Shown here: positions 1 to 6,671 of the stretch, in pieces
Numbering within the stretch: position 1 is the first letter of the stretch
Layout of the letters: every line of letters starts with the position of its first letter
Origin: a bacterium
Lineage (GTDB): Bacteria > SZUA-79 > Acidulodesulfobacterales > Acidulodesulfobacteraceae
Assembly (NCBI GenBank): GCA_021806125.1
Contig: JAJZYC010000083.1
Coordinates: forward strand, 1 to 6,739
Direction of reading: 5' to 3'
Length of the DNA: 6,739 nucleotides
Notes under the pieces: model-generated
Seen by the model: only the letters and a program-made list of their open reading frames with translations
What the model was told of the DNA's origin: nothing
The model's database searches: none
Translations under genes and position numbers: made by a program

Positions 1-455
1 ACCCTGTTCAAATCGTAAGGATTTCTCGTTGTTTTATAAGCACTGTTCTCGGTTGAAGAGCCCATGGCAAATTCATCTAAATTTGCCTTTCCCAAAAAAA
101 CGTAATTATTTTCTTTCAACTTCCTTACGACTGTAGAATCGTAAGGGCTTATAAAATTATCCAATATTTTTGAGGCGCATGTCGTCTTTTTGCCTTTTAT
201 TAAAAAAATATCTTTTATCGAAAGCGGAATACCGGTAAGAGGATGAAAACCGCCTCCCGAAGCGATGATTTTGTCTGCGGCTTCGGCGTTTCGCTCTGCC
301 TCTTCGAAATCGTTGTACAGATAAGCCGAAACCTTAGGGTCGGCTTCTTTTATCCTTTTTATATATGAGTTTAAAATGTCTTTACTCGTTGCTTCTTTAT
401 TTTTTAAAAGAACGCCGAGTTCGCCTATGGTCAGCTTGTATAAATCATCGGTCAT
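1..455 (-). CDS. gatA: Glutamyl/aspartyl-tRNA amidotransferase subunit A, N-terminal part (cut by window edge)
   Basis: GatA is the glutaminase/amidase subunit of the cytoplasmic GatCAB complex, which converts Glu-tRNA(Gln) and/or Asp-tRNA(Asn) to the amidated form with ammonia from glutamine. The start and 151 codons are visible; the rest lies beyond the left edge. The amidase-signature Lys of the Ser-cisSer-Lys triad is K81, in GIPLSIKDIFLIKG. The family block KANLDEFAMGSSTENSAY covers about residues 123-140. The window ends at NPYDLNR, just before the Gly/Ser-rich motif with the other two catalytic serines, so those cannot be checked. The ATG at 455 is supported by a GAGGT Shine-Dalgarno 8 nt upstream and by the normal GatA N-terminus. 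It follows gatC by 49 bp, the usual order. Identification as GatA rather than another amidase rests on the DEFAMGSSTENSA block and the gatC neighbour. Confidence 0.96.
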   Translation of the reverse strand, partial: MTDDLYKLTIGELGVLLKNKEATSKDILNSYIKRIKEADPKVSAYLYNDFEEAERNAEAADKIIASGGGFHPLTGIPLSIKDIFLIKGKKTTCASKILDNFISPYDSTVVRKLKENNYVFLGKANLDEFAMGSSTENSAYKTTRNPYDLNR

Positions 456-463
456 TTATAATT

Positions 464-469
464 ACCTCG
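464..469 (-). promoter_or_regulatory. Ribosome binding site of gatA
   Basis: On the minus strand CGAGGT lies 8 nt before the ATG at 455, a good Shine-Dalgarno match and spacing. It fixes the gatA start and is the clearest such site in the window together with that of gatC. Confidence 0.7.
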
Positions 470-504
470 TTATTATATAAATGCTTATTTTATTACTGAA
501 TTAT

Positions 505-870
505 TTATTCTATAATCTGCGGCACGACGAAAAAGCCTTCTTCAGAACCGGCGCTCCGCGTTTCAAAAGCAGGGGCGTTGCTTTTGACTATAGCAAAATC
601 GAAACTGTCGTCGATTTTACACTCGTCTATGCGGCAGTCCTTATAAAATTTATCGCTTAAATCGCTTCCCGAAGTCAATTTATCGTATTCAAGTTCGTTT
701 AATGCGTCTTCTATTTTTGAAACGTCGGCTTCCTGTATCATATTTATATATTCCAGTATTTTATTTAATTCCGAAGCGAAATGTCCGAGGTCTTTTTCGC
801 TCAAATCAAGCTTTGCCAGCTTCATTACGTGGTGTATGTCGATTATGTTTTCTTTTTTATCCGTTTCCAT
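505..870 (-). CDS. gatC: Glutamyl/aspartyl-tRNA amidotransferase subunit C
   Basis: GatC is the small subunit that wraps around GatA and GatB and stabilises the tRNA-dependent amidotransferase; it has no catalytic site. The 121-residue product shows the family pattern: an N-terminal helical part with KLAKLDLSEKDL (about residues 17-28) and a helix ending NKILEYINMIQEADVS (36-51), then a linker, then the signature NAPAF...EGFFVVPQIIE that closes the protein. At 121 residues it is longer than the roughly 95-100 usual for GatC; the excess is an acidic, lysine-rich linker at about residues 60-92. The ATG at 870 has an AAGGGG ribosome site 7 nt upstream that almost touches the helicase stop codon, suggesting translational coupling across the 14-bp gap. 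The gene precedes gatA, as expected. It shows no sign of being broken. Confidence 0.95.
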   Translation of the reverse strand: METDKKENIIDIHHVMKLAKLDLSEKDLGHFASELNKILEYINMIQEADVSKIEDALNELEYDKLTSGSDLSDKFYKDCRIDECKIDDSFDFAIVKSNAPAFETRSAGSEEGFFVVPQIIE

Positions 871-877
871 TAAACAG

Positions 878-883
878 CCCCTT
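878..883 (-). promoter_or_regulatory. Ribosome binding site of gatC
   Basis: AAGGGG on the minus strand ends 7 nt before the gatC ATG. It begins 1 nt after the TAA stop (885-887) of the upstream helicase gene, so ribosomes finishing the helicase would arrive at it. This supports co-transcription and coupling (inference). Confidence 0.65.
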
Positions 884-884
884 T

Positions 885-3062
885 TTAATAATATTCGTAA
901 TTATCTATAATCTCTTCGATAAGTTCTTCGGGTATCTCCCTTAAAAATCTCGACGGCATATTATATTTGTACTCTTTGCCCGACCTTCTTCTTTTAGACC
1001 ATGTAAGATAAAGTTTTTCTTTCGCTCTTGTTATCCCTACGTAACAAAGTCTTCTTTCTTCTTCCAGCGACAGCTCGTTGTCTAAAGACCTTATGTGCGG
1101 AAAGAGATGCTCTTCAAGCCCAGCGATGAAAACAACCGGAAACTCTAAGCCTTTTGCGCTGTGGAGGGTCATGAGCGACACTTTTGTAATATCCGAACCG
1201 CCCCCCGCATCCGGTTCTTCCTTAGTATCGTTAATCGCGCTCTGGTCTAAAAACTCGGTGATATCGTCGAAATCATGGGAAGCGTTTATCAGTTCTTCTA
1301 TATTTTCTAGCCTGTTGCCGTCAAGTTCGTTAGCCTTGGATACCCCGGCTTTAAGCATAGATTCATAGCCCGAAGCTTTATAGGCGAAATTGATTATATC
1401 CGCCAGTTTATCGCCGGAGTTCGAACCGTAACCGCGGCCAGATTCTTCTCCCGCATCGGTATTGCCTGTTTTAACCGCCCCTTCATGTTTGCTTAATATT
1501 GCCGATTCTATTTCCGATTTTATTTTCAATATTACGCCGAAATAATTTGCGATACCGGAAACGGAAAAATCGCGGGCGGTCAGCCGGGAAAATTCGATTG
1601 AAACGGAAATAGTCTGCTCCTGCATATTGTTCAATCCTCTTATTGAGGAAAACAGCCCCGTTTTTAAAGCTGTTAAAATATCGGCTCCGTTTTTAAATGC
1701 GATGTCCTGCATATTTTTTATCGTTTTTTCGCCTGCGCCTGTAGGAACGCACTGAATGCTCCTTTCAAAACTCACCGCGTCTTTAGGGTTAAGCGCAAAT
1801 CTTAAAAACGATAAAATATCTTTTATCTCTTTTCTCTGATAAAATTTTAACCCGCCGTAAATGTTATATCTTATGCTTTCCTTTACAAGCCTGTCTTCGA
1901 TGACCCTGGATTGGGAATTTGCCCTGTATAAAATCGCTATGTCTTTATTGGAATATCCGTCCTCCCTTATAAGCCTCCTTATTTCTTTAGCTATATAATA
2001 GCTTTCCGAATAATCGTTATTCGCCTGATAAACCGTTATCCTGCTGCCTCCGCCTTTTTTGTCCGTTTTCAGGGTCTTGTCCTTCCTGAGTTTATTTCCC
2101 TTGACTAGAACAGAAGCGGCATTAAGAATATTTTTCGTGGAACGGTAATTTCTTTCTAATTTTATAACGGAACAGCCGGGGTAAGTTTTCTCAAAACTTA
2201 AAATGTTGTCTATGGTCGCTCCCCTGAAACTGTATATCGACTGGTCGTCGTCTCCTACGACGCAGATATTTTTATGCCCGCCCGCAAGAAGTTTAATCAG
2301 CTTGTCCTGTATATAATTGGTATCCTGAAATTCGTCCACCATAATGTATTTATAAAGGCCGGAATACCTTTCCAGAATCTGCGGATTATTCTGAAAAAGC
2401 TTGACTGCGTTAAACAAAAGGTCGTTAAAATCCATTGCGTTGCTTTCTTTGAGCTTTTTTGAATACTCCGAATATATGACGGCGTAATCCTTTTCCCAAG
2501 CCCTCACCGTTTCAAAAGACTGCTCGGCATTAATGAAAGAATTTTTATTCTTTTCGATAAAGTATTTTGCCTTTGAAGGAGTAATGATTTTTTCGTTCAG
2601 ATTAAGCGATTTGATAATTTTAGAGATTATTTTCCCGGAATCGTCTTCGTCGAAGACCACAAAAGAGCTTTCATAGCCAGCTAAATCGGAATGCCTGCGA
2701 AGAAGCTTAAGGCAGAATGAGTGAAAAGTAGAAAACTCCGGCAGTCCGGAACCGCCGCCGTAACCTGAGCCGTATTCAATCCGTCCGACGCCGTTTTCAT
2801 ATTCCAGCTCTTTTTTAATTCTTTCTTTCATTTCGCGAGCCGCTTTGTTCGTAAATGTTACGCCGAGAATATTGTAAGGTTTAGCTTTGCCGGTTTTTAT
2901 AAGATGCACCGCCCGCAAAGTTATAACCCTGGTCTTGCCGGAACCCGCACCCGCCAGTATTAAAAGAGGTCCGTCGTCATGAAGAACGGCTTTAAGCTGT
3001 TCTTCGTTTAAACCCTTAAGATAGGCGGCTGTTTGGAAGGCTGTATTATTATTAAAAGGCAT
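885..3062 (-). CDS. uvrD: ATP-dependent 3'-5' DNA helicase, UvrD/PcrA/Rep family (SF1A)
   Basis: This is a superfamily 1A helicase that would unwind DNA 3' to 5' in excision repair, replication restart or clearing of protein roadblocks. The 725 residues carry the full motif set in order: Q motif LNEEQ (18-22), Walker A GAGSGKT (38-44), motif Ia VTFTNKAAREM (68-78), the TFHSFC block (112-117), Walker B DEFQDTN (243-249), motif III VVGDDDQSIYSFRGA (268-282), motif IV LERNYRST (302-309), motif V VSLMTLHSAKGLEF (628-641) and motif VI YVGITRAKEKLYL (674-686). No key residue is missing, so it should be active. The chain ends about 20 residues after SRFLREIPEEL, so the long C-terminal extension with the RNA-polymerase-binding Tudor fold of UvrD/PcrA is absent; on that point it is closer to Rep. 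Four Gly-rich loops are unusual (residues 96-107, 337-340, 538-551, 619-623). The ATG at 3062 is the only plausible start, as no later Met precedes Walker A, but it has no Shine-Dalgarno. The exact paralogue (UvrD, PcrA or Rep) is not decided. Confidence 0.95.
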   Translation of the reverse strand: MPFNNNTAFQTAAYLKGLNEEQLKAVLHDDGPLLILAGAGSGKTRVITLRAVHLIKTGKAKPYNILGVTFTNKAAREMKERIKKELEYENGVGRIEYGSGYGGGSGLPEFSTFHSFCLKLLRRHSDLAGYESSFVVFDEDDSGKIISKIIKSLNLNEKIITPSKAKYFIEKNKNSFINAEQSFETVRAWEKDYAVIYSEYSKKLKESNAMDFNDLLFNAVKLFQNNPQILERYSGLYKYIMVDEFQDTNYIQDKLIKLLAGGHKNICVVGDDDQSIYSFRGATIDNILSFEKTYPGCSVIKLERNYRSTKNILNAASVLVKGNKLRKDKTLKTDKKGGGSRITVYQANNDYSESYYIAKEIRRLIREDGYSNKDIAILYRANSQSRVIEDRLVKESIRYNIYGGLKFYQRKEIKDILSFLRFALNPKDAVSFERSIQCVPTGAGEKTIKNMQDIAFKNGADILTALKTGLFSSIRGLNNMQEQTISVSIEFSRLTARDFSVSGIANYFGVILKIKSEIESAILSKHEGAVKTGNTDAGEESGRGYGSNSGDKLADIINFAYKASGYESMLKAGVSKANELDGNRLENIEELINASHDFDDITEFLDQSAINDTKEEPDAGGGSDITKVSLMTLHSAKGLEFPVVFIAGLEEHLFPHIRSLDNELSLEEERRLCYVGITRAKEKLYLTWSKRRRSGKEYKYNMPSRFLREIPEELIEEIIDNYEYY

Positions 3063-3098
3063 ATTAGTCTATTTAGTTTACTTGGTATCTATACTATT

Positions 3099-5042
3099 TT
3101 ACTCTACGGTTACGCTTTTTGCAAGATTGCGGGGCTGGTCTATATCGGTGCCTTTGAGAGCGGCGATATGATAAGCCAGAAGCTGAAGCGGAATAGTGTA
3201 TAGAATAGGGCTCAGGACTTCGGACGTTTCCGGTATTTTTATTAAATCGGACACTCCGTCTATTTCAGGCTCGTAATCGGCAACCGCAATAATTTTACCG
3301 CCTCTTGCTTTTATTTCTTCGATGTTGGATATTGTTTTAGGAGCGAGCATATTGTTAGACAAGAGAAACAAAACCGGCATGTTCTCGTCCACGAGAGCTA
3401 TAGGGCCGTGCTTCATTTCTCCGGCGGGATAACCTTCGGCGTGGATATACGAAATTTCTTTTAATTTCAAAGCCCCTTCAAGCGCTATAGGATACAATAT
3501 ACCTCTTCCAAGATATAAAAAATTGGAGTTTTTATAATATTTTTTTGCCGTTTCTTTAATAGCCTCATCCATAAAAAGAATCTGCTCGACTTTTTTCGGA
3601 AGCTCGACCATATCGTTAAAAATTTTAAGGCCGTCGATGTTCTCGCCGGAAGGAATATACCCTTTAATTTCCCTGATACGCAGAGCAAGAAGCAATCCGC
3701 ATAAAAGCTGGGTGGTAAACGCCTTCGTGGAGGCTACTCCTATTTCGGGACCCGCATGCGTGTATATTACGCCTTTATCGGACATAGCGGTTATCTGCGA
3801 ACCCGGAACGTTAGTGATAGAAATTATGCCGGCGCGTGCGGCTTTAGCAAGCTCGAGCGCGCTGTTGGTATCGGCAGTTTCTCCCGACTGCGAAATGCCT
3901 ATGAATATATCGTTCTTGGAAATAGGAAAGTTTTCGTACCTGAATTCCGAACCGTATTCGACTATAACCGGAATGCCGCAAATCGATTCGGCCATATACT
4001 TAACGGCAAGACCGGCATAATAAGAAGAGCCGCAGGCGGTTATGACTATTCTGGACGCGTCTGCCAAGTCTTTTTTAGTCAGTTTTACATCTTCGAGCAT
4101 AATCTTGAAACCGGAAAACGAATCCTTTATTTTATTTTTAAGCCGGCTCCCGTCTTCTCCCGCGTTTCTCCCGTTCACGGATATTACTCTCGACGAAAAT
4201 GCGTCCAGAAGGCACGACGGCTGTTCAAATATCTCTTTCTGCATAAAATGGGAAAAACCGGTCTTTACCGCCCTCGACGCATCCCAGTCTATTTTCGTAA
4301 CGGTTTTGGCGGTTTTCTTGCCTTTAAAATTAGTCAGCTCCAGTATTCCGTCATGAAAATAAGCTATTTCAGAATTTTTTAAATATATAACCTCGTCTGA
4401 ATATTCTATGAGGGGGGAAACGTCGCTCGCAAAATAAACTTCGCCGCCTTTATGAACCATAACTAACGGAGGTCCGTATTTCACGGCCGCAATGCTTTTT
4501 TCTGCCGCATTCAATACCAAAACGGCAAAAGCTCCAGAAAGCTCCATGGCGGAAAGCCTCACGGCTTCATAAAAGGTTTTGCCTTCGTTAATATTGTCCT
4601 CGATTAAATGGGCTATGACTTCCGAATCGGTAGGAGTAATAAATTTATGTCCTTTTTTTATCAGCCTGCTTTTTAAAACGGCGTAATTTTCTATTATTCC
4701 GTTATGAACTATAGCGATATTTCCAGAGCAGTCCATATGGGGGTGAGCATTATCGTCTGTAGGTTTTCCATGGGTAGCCCACCTGATATGGCCTATGGCG
4801 ATATCCGATTTTACGGGCTTGATACAGCTGAATTCAGTCGAAAGGTTTACGAGTTTGCCCGACTTTTTGATGCATTTTATCTTCTTTCCGCTCCGGTCGT
4901 AGTAAGCTATGCCGGAAGAATCGTATCCTCTGTATTCAAGGCTTTTAAGCCCGTTTAAAACTATATCTACGGAGCTTTTTCCGTTTAAATTTTCGGAAAA
5001 TCCCCTCGAATATCCACCTGAAAATCCCATAATCCCGCACAT
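3099..5042 (-). CDS. glmS: Glutamine--fructose-6-phosphate aminotransferase (isomerizing), glucosamine-6-phosphate synthase
   Basis: GlmS makes glucosamine-6-phosphate from fructose-6-phosphate and glutamine, the committed cytoplasmic step to UDP-GlcNAc. An N-terminal class II glutaminase (about 1-255) is followed by two SIS isomerase domains. The protein starts MCGI, and Cys2 becomes the catalytic N-terminal nucleophile once Met is removed, which fixes the start. Other glutaminase residues are R87, W88, T90 and H91 in IRWATHG, N114 and G115 in HNGIIEN, and D139. In the isomerase part are ACGSSYYAG (336-344), SQSGETADT (384-392), E529 in LKLKEISYIHAEGYPAGE, H545, and the near-invariant C-terminus DQPRNLAKSVTVE with K642, matching E. 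coli K603. All catalytic residues are present. The 647 residues exceed the usual ~610, partly through an extra loop at about residues 9-23 and a longer linker before the first SIS domain. A GGGAG site lies 10 nt upstream of the ATG. It follows glmU by 54 bp, a common pairing. That gap is too short to hold a glmS ribozyme. Confidence 0.98.
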   Translation of the reverse strand: MCGIMGFSGGYSRGFSENLNGKSSVDIVLNGLKSLEYRGYDSSGIAYYDRSGKKIKCIKKSGKLVNLSTEFSCIKPVKSDIAIGHIRWATHGKPTDDNAHPHMDCSGNIAIVHNGIIENYAVLKSRLIKKGHKFITPTDSEVIAHLIEDNINEGKTFYEAVRLSAMELSGAFAVLVLNAAEKSIAAVKYGPPLVMVHKGGEVYFASDVSPLIEYSDEVIYLKNSEIAYFHDGILELTNFKGKKTAKTVTKIDWDASRAVKTGFSHFMQKEIFEQPSCLLDAFSSRVISVNGRNAGEDGSRLKNKIKDSFSGFKIMLEDVKLTKKDLADASRIVITACGSSYYAGLAVKYMAESICGIPVIVEYGSEFRYENFPISKNDIFIGISQSGETADTNSALELAKAARAGIISITNVPGSQITAMSDKGVIYTHAGPEIGVASTKAFTTQLLCGLLLALRIREIKGYIPSGENIDGLKIFNDMVELPKKVEQILFMDEAIKETAKKYYKNSNFLYLGRGILYPIALEGALKLKEISYIHAEGYPAGEMKHGPIALVDENMPVLFLLSNNMLAPKTISNIEEIKARGGKIIAVADYEPEIDGVSDLIKIPETSEVLSPILYTIPLQLLAYHIAALKGTDIDQPRNLAKSVTVE

Positions 5043-5052
5043 TCTCGATTAT

Positions 5053-5057
5053 CTCCC
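5053..5057 (-). promoter_or_regulatory. Probable ribosome binding site of glmS
   Basis: GGGAG on the minus strand ends 10 nt before the glmS ATG, a slightly long spacing. The start itself is fixed independently by the required Cys at position 2. Confidence 0.5.
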
Positions 5058-5069
5058 ATACTTTAAGTT

Positions 5070-5081
5070 TATGACGTCATA
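5070..5081. repeat. 12-bp perfect palindrome in the glmU-glmS gap
   Basis: TATGACGTCATA reads the same on both strands and occupies part of the 54-bp space between glmU and glmS. It could be a binding site for a dimeric regulator of glmS. However, one or two such 12-mers are expected by chance in a window this size, so function is only a possibility. There is no loop or T-run to make it a terminator. Confidence 0.3.
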
Positions 5082-5096
5082 GAGCCTTTTCTACTC

Positions 5097-6590
5097 TTAT
5101 TTTTTCTTTTTTGCGGCTTTCATTTTTTTCAACGCCCACCCTTCTATATTTTTCTGCGGAGTTCTCGATATTGCGAGCGCGCCTCCAGGGACGTCTTTAG
5201 TTACGGTGGTCCCTGAGGCTACGTACGAATTTTTTCCGATTTTAACCGGAGCGACGAGTTGGGAATCCGAACCGATAAAACAGCCGTCTTCTATTATAGT
5301 TTCATATTTCTTTTTTCCGTCATAGTTGCACGTTATAACTCCGGCTCCTATATTGACGCCGTCGCCGATGCGGGCATCTCCTATATAGCTCAAATGCGAC
5401 GCTTTTGTATTTTTCCCGATAAAAGTTTTTTTAACCTCGACGAAATTTCCTATCCTGCCGCCTTCGGATATAAAAGTTTCCGGCCTTAGCCTAGCAAATG
5501 GACCTATCTGAACGTCGTTCATTATAACAGAGTTCTCGATAACGCTGTAAGGTTTTATTCTCGTATTATCCAGAATAGCCGAATCTTTAATAACGCAGCC
5601 GTTTTCGATAACAGCCCCTTTCATTATTAAAGTTTTCCCGGATAAAAAAACGCCCGGATATATAACAGAATTTTCACCTATTTCAACATTATAGCCTATA
5701 TAAACGTTGTCGTCGGATATGAAATTAACGCCTTTTTCGATGAAATTTCCGATTAATCTTTTTTGCAATATTTTTTGGGCGTTAATTAAATCAGCTTTCG
5801 AATTTACTCCGACAAACTCCTCGGCATTACCTGATTTATAGCAGGCGGTTTTTAATCCCGCTTTATAAAAAATATCCACTATATCCGTAAAATAATACTC
5901 CTTCTTTCTATTGTTAGGCTTAACGCGGCCGATAAATTTTCTTAAAAGATTTAATTTGATTATATAGACTCCCGAATTAATTTCTTTTATCAAAGCGGTA
6001 TCCGGCGTAAAATCGCATAACTCTTTTTCTTCGACTATTTTCTCCGCATACCCTTTTTTATCGGTTAGAATTCTGCCGTAAGAATAAGGATTTTCTACTT
6101 TCACGGACAAAACTGTTAAATCGTTTCCGTTGTCTAAATGAAACTTTAAGGTTTCTATAAAAGTTTCCGGTTTTATCAAGGGCATATCGCACGGCAATAT
6201 TATCACGTCCTCTTCTTCGGCACCTTCCGGAAACAAATCTAACGCTTTTTTTGCAGCGTCTGCCGTGCCGAGGTATTTTTCCTGAACCGAAAAGTCTAAA
6301 GCCAGTCCTTTTCTTTTGAATCTTTTTTCCTTTAGAACGTAATTTCTGACAAGCTCTCCTTTATGCCCTATTACCGTACCGATTTTATCTAAAAAAACCC
6401 TGTATCCGCTTATACCGCGGCGGACGTTAAATGCTTTTCCGGCATCCATTAAGGATTTAATAGTATAAAATATAAGAGGATTTTCCAATAAGCCGGAAAG
6501 CGCTTTCGGCTCTTCGGATTTCATTCTCGTTCCCATACCTCCGGCAAGCAGAATCGCTCCGATATTTCTTATTTTTTTATTATATTTCAT
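5097..6590 (-). CDS. glmU: Bifunctional UDP-N-acetylglucosamine pyrophosphorylase / glucosamine-1-phosphate N-acetyltransferase
   Basis: GlmU acetylates glucosamine-1-phosphate with acetyl-CoA and then joins the product to UTP to give UDP-GlcNAc. The N-terminal nucleotidyltransferase domain (about 10-270) shows LAGGMGTRM (15-23) with R22, K29 after SEEP, YLGTADA (106-112), LPCDMPLI (132-139) with metal ligand D135, YGRI (171-174), E187, INSGVY with N205, and GVN with N263. The C-terminal left-handed beta-helix, built from hexapeptide repeats (about 285-470), has the acetyltransferase residues R369, K387, H399, Y402, N413, N422 and K428, corresponding to E. coli R333, K351, H363, Y366, N377, N386 and K392. 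It ends in a lysine-rich tail. Both domains look functional. At 497 residues it is about 40 longer than the E. coli protein, with extra sequence around residues 51-66 and 85-97. The pyrophosphorylase motifs vary from the usual LAAG, LGTxHA and GDVPL. The ATG at 6590 is the only start upstream of the nucleotide-binding motif and has no Shine-Dalgarno. It is the first gene of the cluster. Confidence 0.97.
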   Translation of the reverse strand: MKYNKKIRNIGAILLAGGMGTRMKSEEPKALSGLLENPLIFYTIKSLMDAGKAFNVRRGISGYRVFLDKIGTVIGHKGELVRNYVLKEKRFKRKGLALDFSVQEKYLGTADAAKKALDLFPEGAEEEDVIILPCDMPLIKPETFIETLKFHLDNGNDLTVLSVKVENPYSYGRILTDKKGYAEKIVEEKELCDFTPDTALIKEINSGVYIIKLNLLRKFIGRVKPNNRKKEYYFTDIVDIFYKAGLKTACYKSGNAEEFVGVNSKADLINAQKILQKRLIGNFIEKGVNFISDDNVYIGYNVEIGENSVIYPGVFLSGKTLIMKGAVIENGCVIKDSAILDNTRIKPYSVIENSVIMNDVQIGPFARLRPETFISEGGRIGNFVEVKKTFIGKNTKASHLSYIGDARIGDGVNIGAGVITCNYDGKKKYETIIEDGCFIGSDSQLVAPVKIGKNSYVASGTTVTKDVPGGALAISRTPQKNIEGWALKKMKAAKKKK

Positions 6591-6600
6591 ATGAATTAAT

Positions 6601-6629
6601 ATTATATAAAATTATCCCGTAACACTCAC
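6601..6629 (-). promoter_or_regulatory. Candidate sigma-70 promoter upstream of glmU
   Basis: A perfect TATAAT lies at 6606-6601 on the minus strand. A -35 placed 17 bp upstream (6629-6624) reads GTGAGT and matches the TTGACA consensus at only three of six positions. A second -10-like box, GATAAT, is at 6616-6611. The first box would start RNA within a few bases of the ATG at 6590, giving an almost leaderless mRNA; the second would leave about 14 nt. The setting is AT-rich, so chance matches are likely. Its position before the first gene of the cluster is what favours it. Confidence 0.35.
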
Positions 6630-6640
6630 TAATTATTTAA

Positions 6641-6671
<31 letters not shown>

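Noticed and set aside
472..500. TATAAT at 477-472 in the gatC-gatA gap as an internal promoter
   Set aside because: RNA would start at about the gatA ribosome site, destroying it, and no good -35 is present. The match is likely chance in an AT-rich spacer.
1078..1368. 96-codon plus-strand open frame opposite the helicase gene
   Set aside because: It is antisense to a region encoding conserved helicase motif V, with no family resemblance; a shadow of the real gene.
3063..3098. Possible terminator or promoter between glmS and the helicase gene
   Set aside because: The 36-bp gap is AT-rich with no GC-rich inverted repeat plus T-run and no paired -35/-10 boxes.
3637..4020. 127-codon plus-strand open frame opposite glmS
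   Set aside because: It is antisense to the SIS domains of glmS, has no independent support, and overlaps another shadow frame.
3756..4382. 208-codon plus-strand open frame opposite glmS
   Set aside because: It lies wholly antisense to intact glmS, has no recognisable motif, and is explained by the codon composition of glmS.
5043..5096. Possible glmS ribozyme/riboswitch before glmS
   Set aside because: The glmU-glmS gap is only 54 bp, far shorter than the ribozyme, and none of its fold is apparent.
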